Positions 44,905-53,997 are shown, counted from the first letter of the stretch. The stretch: 64,000 nucleotides of DNA from Catellatospora methionotrophica (GCF_011297335.1 NZ_JAAOTJ010000002.1:434001-498000), one strand, 5' to 3'. Numbers and translations: made by a program. The notes: a model not told the origin generated them from the sequence alone.

Positions 44905-46314
44905 TCACCCCGCCGTGGCGAGCGGCATCACCCGGGCGACGCGGATCGAGGTGTTGCCCGCGCCGGCCGCCGGATAGGCCGCGCTGCCGTCCGCGTACGC
45001 CTTGAAGGCCTGGTAGCCGTGGTCCCGGACGCCGATGGTGAACCGGTCGCCGACGGTCTTGCCGCCGGTCGTGTCGTACACCTGTGCGGCCAGCGCCGAG
45101 CCGTCCTCCCACGCCAGCAGCATGTGCCCGGTCCCGTACCCGACCAGGTGCGGATGCGCCCCTCGCGCGGCGGTCCGCACGGTGTCGTCCGACGCCCCGG
45201 TAGTGAAGTGCTCCAGCCGCACCTGCCCGCCCTGGCTCCACGCCGTCCAGTACCCCTTGGTCCGGGCCAGCACCAGGTCACCGCCGAACAGGGTGCCGTC
45301 GCAGGTCCCCTTGGCCACCGTCCGGTACGGGTTCGGCCGCGCGATGCGGCACCCGTTGTCCGTCGCGCACACCGTGACGAACCGGCTGGTCCGCGGATCC
45401 CACACGATCCGCGTGGTCCAGCTGTGGCTGCAGCCGACCTCGAAGCTGTCGCGGTGCCCGCCGACCAGCGCGCCGCCGCCGCTGACGACCTGCATCCGGT
45501 CACCCTCGTGGATGTCGACACAGGCCCCGTTCTTGACCGTGATCGCCACTCCGAAGTACGCCGCCCAGTTCGTGCCGTCCGTGGCCAGCCGCCCGTGGTG
45601 CTGGTACCACCACACGAACCGCGCCCCCGGGTCGTAGCCCGCCCGCCCGCCGCCCAGGTTCGTGACCTGACGCTCCCACACCTGCCTGCCGCCGTTGTCG
45701 AACCGGACCAGGTGCATGGTGTTGCAGGGGCTCGACGAGCCGCCGCACAGCGGCCCGCTGCCGCAGGAGCCGCGCCGCGTCAGCAGCACGACGACCCCGC
45801 CCGCGTCGGCCTGCACGTCCTGCAGATCGATGCCGGCGACGCTGACGGCCTTGCCGGTCATCCGGTCGTCGCAGCCCAGCCGCGCCAGGTGGATGCGGCT
45901 GTCCGTGCCGGTCCAGGCCAGCCACGAAGTCCCGTCGGGCCGGGCCGCGACGGCCATCGGCAGCGGCTCGGTGTCGCCCTCGCGGCCGTATCCGGTCACC
46001 CGCGAGCCGACCTTGACCTCGGTCACCCTCACGACGGGCCGGGGCGAGGCGGCTCGCGCGCAGCCCGTCGCCGACGGAGACGGCGTCGGTGTCGGTGTGG
46101 CGGCGGTGGGCGTCGCGGTGGCCACCGGCCCGACTGCCGGCGAACCTGTCCCGGCCGTGCCGTGCGCGTCGGCGGCGTCGTCGGGAGTGGACACCCACAC
46201 CACCGCGCCGACGGCGGTCACGGCCGCCACGGCCAGGGCGGCGGCGATCAGGAGCCGCCGGCGGTTTCCGGGCCGGGCCCGGTGTCCCCGTGGCGGCTCA
46301 TGGCTGGCGGTCAT
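44905..46314 (-). CDS. Membrane-anchored, cysteine-rich beta-propeller-like protein
   Basis: The 469-residue protein has a short basic cytoplasmic N-terminus, one transmembrane segment (LLIAAALAVAAVTAVGAVVW), a Thr/Pro linker (TPTAATPTPTPSPSATG) and a large outer domain. That domain repeats short strands such as SWLAWTGTDSRIHLARLGCD, TNWAAYFGVAITVKNGACVD and YWTAWSQGGQVRLEHF, consistent with a propeller. Ten or more cysteines suggest disulfides. I recognise no enzymatic motif. ATG 46314 has GAGG about 8 bases upstream. It diverges from a diguanylate cyclase gene. Confidence 0.75.
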   Translation of the reverse strand: MTASHEPPRGHRARPGNRRRLLIAAALAVAAVTAVGAVVWVSTPDDAADAHGTAGTGSPAVGPVATATPTAATPTPTPSPSATGCARAASPRPVVRVTEVKVGSRVTGYGREGDTEPLPMAVAARPDGTSWLAWTGTDSRIHLARLGCDDRMTGKAVSVAGIDLQDVQADAGGVVVLLTRRGSCGSGPLCGGSSSPCNTMHLVRFDNGGRQVWERQVTNLGGGRAGYDPGARFVWWYQHHGRLATDGTNWAAYFGVAITVKNGACVDIHEGDRMQVVSGGGALVGGHRDSFEVGCSHSWTTRIVWDPRTSRFVTVCATDNGCRIARPNPYRTVAKGTCDGTLFGGDLVLARTKGYWTAWSQGGQVRLEHFTTGASDDTVRTAARGAHPHLVGYGTGHMLLAWEDGSALAAQVYDTTGGKTVGDRFTIGVRDHGYQAFKAYADGSAAYPAAGAGNTSIRVARVMPLATAG

Positions 46315-46386
46315 ACGGCAGTCCTCAAGGGATCGTGGGGAGCGGACCCGATCGCCCGCGTGGAGCGGCAGGCCTCGGCGGTGGTC

Positions 46387-46408
46387 GCGGCGACCCGCGG
46401 GTCGCCGC
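46387..46408. promoter_or_regulatory. 22-bp palindrome in a divergent promoter region
   Basis: GCGGCGACCC-GC-GGGTCGCCGC is a perfect palindrome, 73 bases upstream of the propeller gene start and 272 before the diguanylate cyclase start. It could be an operator or a hairpin. It lies in a 365-bp gap that otherwise shows no gene. Confidence 0.35.
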
Positions 46409-46438
46409 CGGGGCACCGACGGCTGACACGATGCCGGA

Positions 46439-46452
46439 CGAAAACCTTTTCG
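46439..46452. promoter_or_regulatory. AT-rich dyad CGAAAA-CC-TTTTCG
   Basis: A perfect 6-bp inverted repeat with a 2-base centre (46439-46452), the only A/T run in this divergent gap. It may mark a promoter or operator for either neighbouring gene. Confidence 0.35.
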
Positions 46453-46679
46453 ACAATGTGCGCGGCCGACGGCCTGGACTGGTGCGGATGGTGCCGCCGT
46501 GGCTGCTGGTGTCGGGGTGGCCCGGTCAGGCCCTCGGACCTGCGGCTACGGGGGCGGGCGGTTCGGCGCGAGGCTAGGGTGGACGTTGTGCGCCATCGGG
46601 CGCGTGTCCAGCGTGTGCGCCTGCCACGCCGACCACCGGGAGAAAGGCCTGCCGGGGCCGTCCCGAACCACCCCGGCCG

Positions 46680-48023
46680 ATGATGGGTTTCCGACGACGT
46701 CTCATCGCACTCCTGCAGCCGCCGCCGCCCTCCAGCGGGGCCGGCACCAGCCGCTTTGCCCGGGTCGGCGCGCGTCTGGCGCTGGCGTCGGTACTGGTCG
46801 CGGTGCTGTTGCCGCTGATCGGGCTGGTGGCCGAACGGCACCAGCGCACGGCCGTGACCCGCGACGCCGAGATCCAGGCGCGGCGCCTGGCCGGGGTGAT
46901 CTCCCACGAGATCGGGACCGAGGTCGGCGAGGGCCGCGCCCTGGACCGGCCGCGGTTGCAGCAGCAGCTCGACGAGCTGCGCCGCCACATCGGCGGCGAT
47001 GTCGAGATCCTGGACCTCAGACGCGACGTCGTCGCGTACACGATGCCCGGCGAGGTGGCGCGCAGGCTGGTGGCCGACCAGGAAGGGCGGATCGCGGCGA
47101 CCCTGCGCGACGGCGAGGTCCGCACCATCGACGTCGGCGCGGACGTGGCGGGCGAGGCCGTGAAGCTGGCCGTGGTGCCGATCCGCGCCCCGGACCAGAG
47201 CATCGTCGGGGCGCTGCTGCTCGACTACACCGACCTGCACCGGCAACTGCTCACCGCCAGCGAGCCCATCCGGCGGTCGACGCTCGTCGCGGGCGTGGCC
47301 GGCATGGCCGTATCGGTGTGCCTGGCGTACCTGCTGTCCCGCGGCCTGATCCGCGACATCCGGCACCTGACCGACACCGCCGAACAGCTCGCCGGGGGCG
47401 ACTACGCCGCGCGCGCCACGGTGACCTCGCGCGGCGAGCTGCGGCAGCTGGCCGCGGCGTTCAACCAGATGGCCGACCGGATAGCCGAGCGCCGGGCCGA
47501 ACTGACCGACCTGGCCACCCTCGACGCGCTGACCGGGCTGCCGAACCGGCGCTTCATGCGCACCAGCCTGACGCGCGAGCTGCAGCGCGCCAGGCGCGAC
47601 CGCACCCCCCTCGGGCTGATCATCATCGACCTGGACCGTTTCAAGGCCGTCAACGACGAGTACGGCCACCTCGCCGGTGACGAGGTGCTGCGCCGGGTCG
47701 GCGAGGTGCTGCGCCGGGAGCTGAGGTCGTCGGACGTGGCCGGGCGGCCCGGCGGGGAGGAGTTCGCCGTGCTGCTGCCCGACACGGGCCGGGCCGCGGC
47801 GATGGGCATCGCCGAGCGGCTGCGGGCGGCGCTGGCCAAGGAGACGATCATCCACCGCGACCGCACCGTCACGATCACCGCGAGCCTGGGCGTCGTGTGC
47901 TTCCCCGAGGACGGCCAGGACGCGGAGCTGCTCGTGCAGCGCGCCGACGACGCCCTCTACGCCGCCAAACGGGCCGGCCGCGATCAGGTGCAGGCCCCGC
48001 CGGGCGACCGGCCCGGTCTGTAG
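46680..48023 (+). CDS. Membrane-bound diguanylate cyclase (HAMP-GGDEF)
   Basis: The 447-residue protein has two transmembrane segments (LALASVLVAVLLPLIGLVAE and LVAGVAGMAVSVCLAYLLS) bracketing an extracytoplasmic sensor of about 150 residues. A HAMP linker (IRDIRHLTDTAEQLAGGDYA) and a C-terminal GGDEF domain follow. The active site is PGGEEF, with LATLDALTGLPNRR and IDLDRFKAVNDEYGHLAGDE. The inhibitory RxxD site is present as RSSD five residues before it. It should make cyclic di-GMP with product feedback. ATG 46680 and 46683 both fit; neither has a strong ribosome site. Confidence 0.93.
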   Translation: MMGFRRRLIALLQPPPPSSGAGTSRFARVGARLALASVLVAVLLPLIGLVAERHQRTAVTRDAEIQARRLAGVISHEIGTEVGEGRALDRPRLQQQLDELRRHIGGDVEILDLRRDVVAYTMPGEVARRLVADQEGRIAATLRDGEVRTIDVGADVAGEAVKLAVVPIRAPDQSIVGALLLDYTDLHRQLLTASEPIRRSTLVAGVAGMAVSVCLAYLLSRGLIRDIRHLTDTAEQLAGGDYAARATVTSRGELRQLAAAFNQMADRIAERRAELTDLATLDALTGLPNRRFMRTSLTRELQRARRDRTPLGLIIIDLDRFKAVNDEYGHLAGDEVLRRVGEVLRRELRSSDVAGRPGGEEFAVLLPDTGRAAAMGIAERLRAALAKETIIHRDRTVTITASLGVVCFPEDGQDAELLVQRADDALYAAKRAGRDQVQAPPGDRPGL

Positions 48024-48107
48024 GCGGCGGCATCGCCACAGCAGTCCGGTCACCGCTACGCTCGGGGAGCCCGGCGACGGCCGCCGGGTCGCGGCGGAGG
48101 AGGCGGC

Positions 48108-49649
48108 GTGGTCGAGTCAGGCGCAGCGCCCGGGCCCGCGGGCCTGCCCACCGGTGAAGCGGCGACGCCGTTCGTGCGTGAACTGCTGTCCGGGCTTCCC
48201 GCCAGCTGCACCTGGCTGCTGCCGGTGACCGCCGCCGACGGCACGGTGGCCGACTTCCGGATCGCCGCGGTCGGCACCCGCGCCGACGACGTCGCAGGCC
48301 GCAGCGGCCAGGAGCGGGTCGGCCGCACCATGGCCGAGCTGTATCCGACGCTGGTCGGGCAGCCGCTGTGGCAGCTGTACCACCAGGTGCTCGCCGACGG
48401 CACGCCCGGCCGGCTGCCGGACTTCCGGTACACCACCGAACAGCTCGGCATCGTCGCGTCGTCGCTGTTCGACATCACCGTGCACCGGGCCTGCGGCGGG
48501 CTGCTGGTGTACTGGCAGCGCCTGGACGAGGACCTGCGCCGCCTGGCACAGACCGAGACGCTGGGCAGCCTCGGCTGGGGCGAGACCGACCTCACCACCG
48601 GTGAGACGACCTGGTCACCGGGCATGTACCAGATCTTCGAACGCGACCCGGCGCTCGGACCGCTCAGCCGCCGGGCGCAGGCCGAGATGGTCATCGAGGA
48701 GGACCAGCCGCTGCGCGAGACCACCTGGCAGATCCTCGACAGCGGCACGATCTCCGACCTGACCCTGCGCGTGCGCGTCGGCGACCAGGTCAAGCACCTG
48801 CGGCTGGTCGCCGACACCGCGCGCGACCCGGCCGGGCACCCGGTGAAGGTGTACGGCGTCGTGCAGGACGTGACCGCGCGCGAGACCACCCGTACCGCGA
48901 TGGACCGGCTCCAGGAGCAGTTGCACACCCAGGAGCTGACGATGGTGGCCGAGCACCGGCTCGCCGGGCGGCTGCAGCAGATCATCCAGCCGGTCCCCGA
49001 GGACGTCGTCGAGCTGGGCTGCGTGCAGGCGCTGGTGCGCTACCTGCCGGCGGAGAACTCCGTACGCGTCGGCGGCGACTGGTATCACGCCCTCACCCTG
49101 CCCACCGGTCAGGTGCTGCTGGCCGTCGGCGACGTCGTCGGCCACGGCCTGCCCGCGGCCACCGCCATGGCCCACCTGCGCTACTCGCTCACCGCGTGGA
49201 CGTCGGTCGGCATCGGCGACCCGGCACAGCTGCTGCGTCACATGAACACGCTGTGCCTGCAGCTCAATACCACCGCCACGGCCGTCATCGCCGTGTACGA
49301 CCCCGCCGACGGCTCGCTGGTCTGGGCGCGGGCCGGGCACCCGCTGCCGCTGCTCGGCAGTGCCGGGACCGCGCAGCCGCTGCCCTGGCTGGACGGGCTG
49401 CTGCTGGGCGCCTCCGCGCGGGCCGACTACCCGCCGGGACGGGTGGTGCTGCGGCCGCAGGACGTGCTGCTGCTGTACACCGACGGCCTGACCGAGCGAC
49501 GCGAAGGCGACGAGCAGCAGACCCTGGACGCGGTGACGCTGGCGCTGGCCGAGCTCAGCGGCGACGCCGACCGCCCGCTGGCCACCCTGCTGCCGCGGCC
49601 GAACCCGCACGACGACACCTGCGTCCTGGCCGCCCGCGTCCGCCGCTGA
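48108..49649 (+). CDS. PAS-containing PP2C (SpoIIE-type) protein phosphatase
   Basis: The 513-residue protein has an N-terminal PAS-like part (about 25-140), a second PAS region (about 145-265: GSLGWGETDLTTGETTWSPG and VYGVVQDVTARETT), a coiled-coil linker, and a C-terminal PP2C/SpoIIE domain (about 290-510). The metal sites are VGGDWYHAL, VGDVVGHGLPAA and LYTDGLTERR, with a late PHDDTCVLA. Such phosphatases dephosphorylate STAS antagonists, freeing sigma factors. The adjacent minus-strand STAS and RsbW-like genes are its likely partners. GTG 48108 follows GGAGGAGG. Confidence 0.9.
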   Translation: MVESGAAPGPAGLPTGEAATPFVRELLSGLPASCTWLLPVTAADGTVADFRIAAVGTRADDVAGRSGQERVGRTMAELYPTLVGQPLWQLYHQVLADGTPGRLPDFRYTTEQLGIVASSLFDITVHRACGGLLVYWQRLDEDLRRLAQTETLGSLGWGETDLTTGETTWSPGMYQIFERDPALGPLSRRAQAEMVIEEDQPLRETTWQILDSGTISDLTLRVRVGDQVKHLRLVADTARDPAGHPVKVYGVVQDVTARETTRTAMDRLQEQLHTQELTMVAEHRLAGRLQQIIQPVPEDVVELGCVQALVRYLPAENSVRVGGDWYHALTLPTGQVLLAVGDVVGHGLPAATAMAHLRYSLTAWTSVGIGDPAQLLRHMNTLCLQLNTTATAVIAVYDPADGSLVWARAGHPLPLLGSAGTAQPLPWLDGLLLGASARADYPPGRVVLRPQDVLLLYTDGLTERREGDEQQTLDAVTLALAELSGDADRPLATLLPRPNPHDDTCVLAARVRR

Positions 49650-49658
49650 CCGGGCGGC

Positions 49659-50063
49659 TCAGAGGCGCATCCGCACCTGGACCACCGTCGACTGCTCGGT
49701 GCGGTAGGTGCGGACCTCGTCGCATACCTGGTCCACGATCGCCAGTCCGCGTCCGCTGGGGGCGTCCGCCGCGGGCATCAGTACGGGCGATGGCCTGCTG
49801 GCGACCGGGCCCTGGTCGTGCAGCTCGCAGACGATCTCACCGGGCTCCGCCCACAGCACCATCGTGCCGCCCCCGGCGGTGTACATCAGCGTGTTGGTGG
49901 CCAGTTCGCTGACGGCCAGCGCCAGCAGCCCGGAGCGGGACGCGGGCAGGCCCGCCTCCTCGGCGTAGGACGTGACGTAGGTGCGCAGCGTGCCCAGGTC
50001 ACCGGCCTCCCGGTAGGCGACGCGGTGCGGCTCGGTGGCGTAGGCGGGGCGTTCAGTGCTCAT
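49659..50063 (-). CDS. RsbW-like anti-sigma factor (GHKL ATPase)
   Basis: The 134-residue protein is a single HATPase_c domain. The N-box is LALAVSELATNTLMYTAGGG, the G1 box is LHDQGPVA, and the G2-like loop is GRGLAIVDQVCDEV. These match RsbW-type serine kinases that phosphorylate STAS proteins and hold sigma factors. It overlaps the end of the STAS gene by 11 bases, so both are translated from one transcript. It is tail-to-tail with the PP2C gene. Confidence 0.88.
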   Translation of the reverse strand: MSTERPAYATEPHRVAYREAGDLGTLRTYVTSYAEEAGLPASRSGLLALAVSELATNTLMYTAGGGTMVLWAEPGEIVCELHDQGPVASRPSPVLMPAADAPSGRGLAIVDQVCDEVRTYRTEQSTVVQVRMRL

Positions 50064-50397
50064 GGCCGTGTCCCGACGATGGTGGGGCCAGCAGGTCGGC
50101 GACGCCGGTCAGCGTCAGCACGTGCGAGACAATGCCGGTGGCTCCCGTGACGTACAGTGCGCGGCCCTGCTGCTCGGCGTGGCGGTATCCGGTCACCATG
50201 GCGTGGATGCCGCTGGAGTCGAGGAACCCGACGGCGCTGAGATCGATCTGCACGGCGTGGTGCTCCGCGAGCGCGGACATGATCGCATCCTGCAGTTCCA
50301 GCAGGCAGGACAGGTCGCAGTCGCCGAACAGGCGCAGCACGACGCGGTCTGATCGCGGCTCCGTGCTGAAACGGAACGACACCACATCACCACCCAC
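50053..50397 (-). CDS. STAS-domain anti-sigma factor antagonist
   Basis: A 114-residue STAS protein: RVVLRLFGDCDLSCLLELQD, VQIDLSAVGFLDSSGIHAMV (phosphorylatable DSSG) and RALYVTGATGIVSHVLTLTG, then an HGHEH tail. It is the first gene of the pair with the RsbW-like kinase and is probably switched by the nearby PP2C phosphatase. Several in-frame GTG codons exist; GTG 50397 is used here. Confidence 0.87.
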   Translation of the reverse strand: MGGDVVSFRFSTEPRSDRVVLRLFGDCDLSCLLELQDAIMSALAEHHAVQIDLSAVGFLDSSGIHAMVTGYRHAEQQGRALYVTGATGIVSHVLTLTGVADLLAPPSSGHGHEH

Positions 50398-50512
50398 CTA
50401 GCCGCAGCGCCCGGTCCCGACATCCTTGCACCTCGCCCCGGGGAACGCACATCCGCGCCCGCGGGTCGGGCAGACGTGTTCCGGACGCGCCGCCGCCGTC
50501 CATCGCATGTGG

Positions 50513-51247
50513 TCAGCCGGGCGTGGCGGCAGCCAGCAGGTGATCGGCCCACATCCGGTAGCCCGCCCCGCTGGGGTGGAAGCCGTCGGCGGCGTACAGG
50601 TCGGCGCTGTCGATCCGCGGCGACGGGACGTGGATCGTCGCGGGTGCGGCCGCGGCGACCAGGGCGAGGCGGCGGTCGAGGTGGCGGGCGTGCAGGGCGA
50701 GCACCGCCCGGGTCGGCTGCGGCAGTGACGGGAACCCGGCGAGGTCGGGCACCCCGGCCAGGACGATCCGGCCGCCGGGGCGCAGCCGGTCGCGCAGCGC
50801 GCCGACGAGCGCGGCGACGTCGCGCTGCCAGGCCCGCGCGGACCGCATCTCCAGCACGTCGTTGACGCCGAGCGCGACGACCACGACGTCGAAGGACTCG
50901 CCGGCCACCTGCGGCAGCAGACCGGTCAGCACCTGCCGGGCGTTGGACCCGGTCCGCGCCGCGACCCGCCAGCTCACCGGGCGGGCGGTCTGCCCGGCCA
51001 GGCGTACGGCGAGCGCCGGGGCGAGCCCGTCGGCCTGTGCGGCCACGCCGACCCCGGCGGCCGTCGACTCGCCGAGCACCAGCACGGCCAGCGCGCCGCC
51101 GTCTGCCGAACCTTCCCGGCCGTGCCGTTCACCGGCCGCCTCCGGCAGCACGGGAGTCCGGCGGCGGACCCGGACACCCTGCGTGATCAGCACCGGTGCC
51201 AGCGCGTACGCGAGGGGTCGGCTGGCACGTACGGTGATCTGGCCCAT
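50513..51247 (-). CDS. SGNH/GDSL-family esterase
   Basis: The 244-residue protein has the SGNH blocks in order: VLVLGESTAAGVG (block I, nucleophile Ser in GES), ARTGSNARQVL with the Gly of block II, VVALGVNDVLEM (block III, Asn) and ADGFHPSGAGYR (block V, Asp and His). It probably hydrolyses an ester of a lipid or carbohydrate. A hydrophobic N-terminus (LAYALAPVLITQGV) may anchor or export it. Confidence 0.85.
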   Translation of the reverse strand: MGQITVRASRPLAYALAPVLITQGVRVRRRTPVLPEAAGERHGREGSADGGALAVLVLGESTAAGVGVAAQADGLAPALAVRLAGQTARPVSWRVAARTGSNARQVLTGLLPQVAGESFDVVVVALGVNDVLEMRSARAWQRDVAALVGALRDRLRPGGRIVLAGVPDLAGFPSLPQPTRAVLALHARHLDRRLALVAAAAPATIHVPSPRIDSADLYAADGFHPSGAGYRMWADHLLAAATPG

Positions 51248-51283
51248 GCCGCGCGATGCTAGCAGCGGGGCAGCGCCGGTCGG

Positions 51284-51880
51284 CTAACGCGTGATGTTCA
51301 GGGTGGCCACGAGGTCCTCGTGGAGCTCGAACCAGATCCGGTGGCACGAGTCGACCTCCATGCCGGTGATCCAGGCGGGGTCGGCGGCGGCGCGGGTCAG
51401 CGCCCCGGCGAACCGGCCGTGGTAGCCGCCGAACCGGCTCAGCCGCCCGGTCAGCCGCAGTTCGAGCGGCGCGAGCCGGTCGGCCAGTGCGGCGAGCCGT
51501 CCGGTGGTGTCACCGGTCGCCGCCGGGGAGGCGGTGTCCATCGACGCGAGCTGCCATGCCGTGAACGCCTGCGTGGCCTGCGCGTTGAGCGGCAGGAAGT
51601 CGTCGTGCGCGGCGGCGACGGCGTCGCGGCTGCCGGTCTGGTCGAGTTCGGCACGCAGCAGGTTCTCGTTGTGGCGGCGGCCCGCCTCGGTGAGCGACCA
51701 GCCGGCCAGGCCCGCGAACGACGACCGGCTGATCTGGCCGTACGCCTCGGCGTCGAGCAGGTCCTCGCCGGTCTGCGCGGCGTCCAGGTCGAAGCGGGCG
51801 GCGACCGCGTCGGTGTCGGCGAACCCTTTCAGTCGCACGGCGTGCAGCACCAGCAGGGCGGTGGGGGAGGTGTGGGGCAT
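51284..51880 (-). CDS. Winged-helix-like protein coupled to a PEP-swivelling-domain gene
   Basis: The 198-residue protein begins with a MarR-like or winged-helix segment (LLVLHAVRLKGFADTDAVAA, ISRSSFAGLAGWSLTEAGRR). A helical C-terminal part with DDFLPLNAQATQAFTAWQLA and a conserved-looking WFELHEDLVATL end follows. ATG 51880 shares one base with the stop of the upstream gene (TGATG), so translation is coupled. It may regulate or assist the phosphoryl-transfer protein; its function is not established. Confidence 0.75.
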   Translation of the reverse strand: MPHTSPTALLVLHAVRLKGFADTDAVAARFDLDAAQTGEDLLDAEAYGQISRSSFAGLAGWSLTEAGRRHNENLLRAELDQTGSRDAVAAAHDDFLPLNAQATQAFTAWQLASMDTASPAATGDTTGRLAALADRLAPLELRLTGRLSRFGGYHGRFAGALTRAAADPAWITGMEVDSCHRIWFELHEDLVATLNITR

Positions 51881-52218
51881 CAGCGGGTCTGCCCGGTGAC
51901 GGTGCCGAGGGTGCCGTCGACGATGACCGTCGTCCCGTCGCCGAGCAGCGACAGCGCGCCGGTGGCGCCGACGACGGCCGGTATGCGGTACTCGCGGGCG
52001 ACGATCGACGCGTGGCTGAGCAGGCCACCGGTCTCGGTGACGACCGCGGCGGCGAGCCGGAACAGGGGCGTCCAGGCCGGGTCGGTGGTGCGGCACACGA
52101 GCACGTCGCCGGGCCGCATCCGGGCGAAGTCGTCGACGGTGCGCACCAGCCGGACCGGGCCGCGGGCCTGGCCGGGACTGCTGGGCACCCCTGAAACGAG
52201 CGGGGCGACGCTGGTCAT
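51880..52218 (-). CDS. Stand-alone PEP-utilising (swivelling) histidine domain
   Basis: The 112-residue protein is the mobile His domain of PEP-utilising enzymes. It has GQARGPVRLVRTVDDFARMR, DVLVCRTTDPAWTPLF, then TETGGLLSHASIVAREYRIP with the phosphorylatable histidine in LSHASIVARE, and IPAVVGATGA. Such domains normally sit in PEP synthase, PPDK or enzyme I. Here it is separate from any ATP-grasp or PEP-binding domain, so it must work in trans or has a different role. It is coupled to the winged-helix gene 3' of it. Confidence 0.82.
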   Translation of the reverse strand: MTSVAPLVSGVPSSPGQARGPVRLVRTVDDFARMRPGDVLVCRTTDPAWTPLFRLAAAVVTETGGLLSHASIVAREYRIPAVVGATGALSLLGDGTTVIVDGTLGTVTGQTR

Positions 52219-52282
52219 ACGCGTGTTGATCCCATCACGCGGCCAGCATCGCCCTCGCCGTCCGGTTTGTCAAAGGCCGCTG

Positions 52283-53806
52283 TCAGGCCTTCTGCTGCAT
52301 GCTCGTACGGGCCGGATTGGCCTGCTTGGCCGCCTTCGGATCCTTCTCGCCCTGCTTGGCGCGCACCCCGGCCTCGATGCGGTCACCGAGGTTCTTGTCG
52401 ACGTTGTGCCAGTACTGGAAAGCCCGCTCCAGCACCGGTTCGCTCACCCCGTTGAGCAGGTGGCCGACGATGTTGTCGACCAGCCGCTGCCGGGCGTCGT
52501 CGTCGAGCACCTCGCGGACCATCGTGCCGGCCTGTCCCCAGTCGTCGTCGTCCGGGCGCAGCGTGTACGCGGCACGGACCATCTCGCCGTCGGAGTGCCA
52601 GAGCCCGCCGTCGTCGGTCAGCCCCGGCTGCGCCTGCGGGCCGCCGTAGGAGTTCGGCGCGTACACCGGATCGGTCACGTTGACCATCCGCATCGCGCCG
52701 TCCTTGGAGTAGCTGTGCACCGGCGACTTGGGCGCGTTCACCGGGATCTGCCGGTAGTTGACCCCGAGCCTGGCCCGGTGCGCGTCGGAGTAGCTGAACC
52801 CGCGGGCCAGCAGCATCTTGTCCGGCGACAGCCCGGTCCCGGCGACCAGGTTGTTCGGCTCGAACGCGGCCTGCTCGATCTCGGTGTGGTAGTCGGACAC
52901 GTTGCGGTTCAACGTCATCCGGCCGACCTCGTGCAGCGGGTAGTCGCCGTGCGGCCACACCTTCGTCAGGTCGAACGGGTTGAACCGGTAGGTCTTCGCG
53001 TCGGCGAACGGCATGATCTGCACGTGCAGGGTCCAGCTCGGGAACTGCCCGGCGGCGATGTGCTCGTACAGGTCGCGCTGGTGGTAGTCGGTGTCCGCGG
53101 ACGCCATCTGGTCGCCCTCGTCCTGGGTGAAGAACTCGATGCCCTGGTCGGTCTTGAAGTGGTACTTGACCCAGAACCGCTCACCCTGCGCGTTGATCCA
53201 CATGTAGGTGTGGCTGCCGTACCCGTTCATGTGCCGCCAGCTGCGCGGGATGCCGCGGTCGCCCATCAGCCAGGTGACCTGGTGCGCCGACTCCGGCGAC
53301 AGCGTCCAGAAGTCCCACTGCATGTCGTGGTCGCGCAGGTTGTTGTCCGCGCGGCGCTTCTGCGAGCGGATGAAGTGCTGGAACTTGAGCGGGTCGCGGA
53401 TGAAGAAGACCGGCGTGTTGTTGCCGACGATGTCGAGGTTGCCCTCACCGGTGTAGAACTTGACCGCGAACCCGCGCGGGTCGCGCCAGGTGTCGGGGCT
53501 GCCGCGCTCGCCCGCGACCGTGGAGAACCGGATCAGCACCTCGGTCTTCGCACCCGGGGAGAACACCGCGGCCCGGGTGTGGGCACGGTGGTCCTGGGTG
53601 ACCTCGAACGTCCCGAACGCCCCGCCGCCCTTGGCGTGCGGCTGCCGCTCCGGGATGCGCTCGCGGTTGAAGTTGGCCATCTGCTCCAGCAGGTAGTGGT
53701 CCTGCAGCAGCAGGGGGCCGTCCGGGCCGACGGTCAGCGAGTGCTCGTCGCTGGCGACGGGGATACCGGCGTCCGTCGTCGTGGGTGGGCGGTCCTGTGC
53801 GGTCAT
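52283..53806 (-). CDS. Monofunctional haem catalase (clade 3-like small subunit)
   Basis: The 507-residue enzyme has the family sites. [16 protein letters not shown] holds the distal histidine, [20 protein letters not shown] and [19 protein letters not shown] follow, and the haem-ligand motif is [14 protein letters not shown] with the proximal tyrosine. It decomposes hydrogen peroxide. ATG 53806 has AGGAAAGGAC about 8 bases upstream and is preferred over the frame to 53830. A sigma-B-like promoter about 110 bases upstream suggests induction in general stress, in contrast to the Fur-controlled katG at 30 kb. Confidence 0.95.
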   Translation of the reverse strand: MTAQDRPPTTTDAGIPVASDEHSLTVGPDGPLLLQDHYLLEQMANFNRERIPERQPHAKGGGAFGTFEVTQDHRAHTRAAVFSPGAKTEVLIRFSTVAGERGSPDTWRDPRGFAVKFYTGEGNLDIVGNNTPVFFIRDPLKFQHFIRSQKRRADNNLRDHDMQWDFWTLSPESAHQVTWLMGDRGIPRSWRHMNGYGSHTYMWINAQGERFWVKYHFKTDQGIEFFTQDEGDQMASADTDYHQRDLYEHIAAGQFPSWTLHVQIMPFADAKTYRFNPFDLTKVWPHGDYPLHEVGRMTLNRNVSDYHTEIEQAAFEPNNLVAGTGLSPDKMLLARGFSYSDAHRARLGVNYRQIPVNAPKSPVHSYSKDGAMRMVNVTDPVYAPNSYGGPQAQPGLTDDGGLWHSDGEMVRAAYTLRPDDDDWGQAGTMVREVLDDDARQRLVDNIVGHLLNGVSEPVLERAFQYWHNVDKNLGDRIEAGVRAKQGEKDPKAAKQANPARTSMQQKA

Positions 53807-53914
53807 CGAGACTGTCCTTTCCTCGTGCACGCGCGCTGTGCCGTACGCGAGATCGTGCCCGGTCGCCGCACCGGCCCCGGGCGCGCGGTCTCACCGGGAA
53901 TGCTTAGCCCTCGT

Positions 53915-53939
53915 CTACCCATTTTGCCCGAGATGATGC
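53915..53939 (-). promoter_or_regulatory. Sigma-B/F-like promoter of the catalase gene
   Basis: On the minus strand GCAT (53939-53936), 15 bases, then GGGTAG (53920-53915) fits the GNNT-N14-16-GGGTA consensus of actinobacterial SigB-type promoters. The implied start gives a leader of about 100 bases before ATG 53806. Confidence 0.55.
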
Positions 53940-53997
53940 ACACTCGCGGCTGCTCGGCGGAGATCGCAGCCGCCCACAGGGGTTCTCCCACAGCGCC

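Noticed and set aside
44812-46683. Long plus-strand frame (623 codons) opposite the propeller-like gene
   Set aside because: Low-complexity Arg/Pro/Ala translation with no motif; the minus strand has a transmembrane segment, linker, ribosome site and strand repeats.
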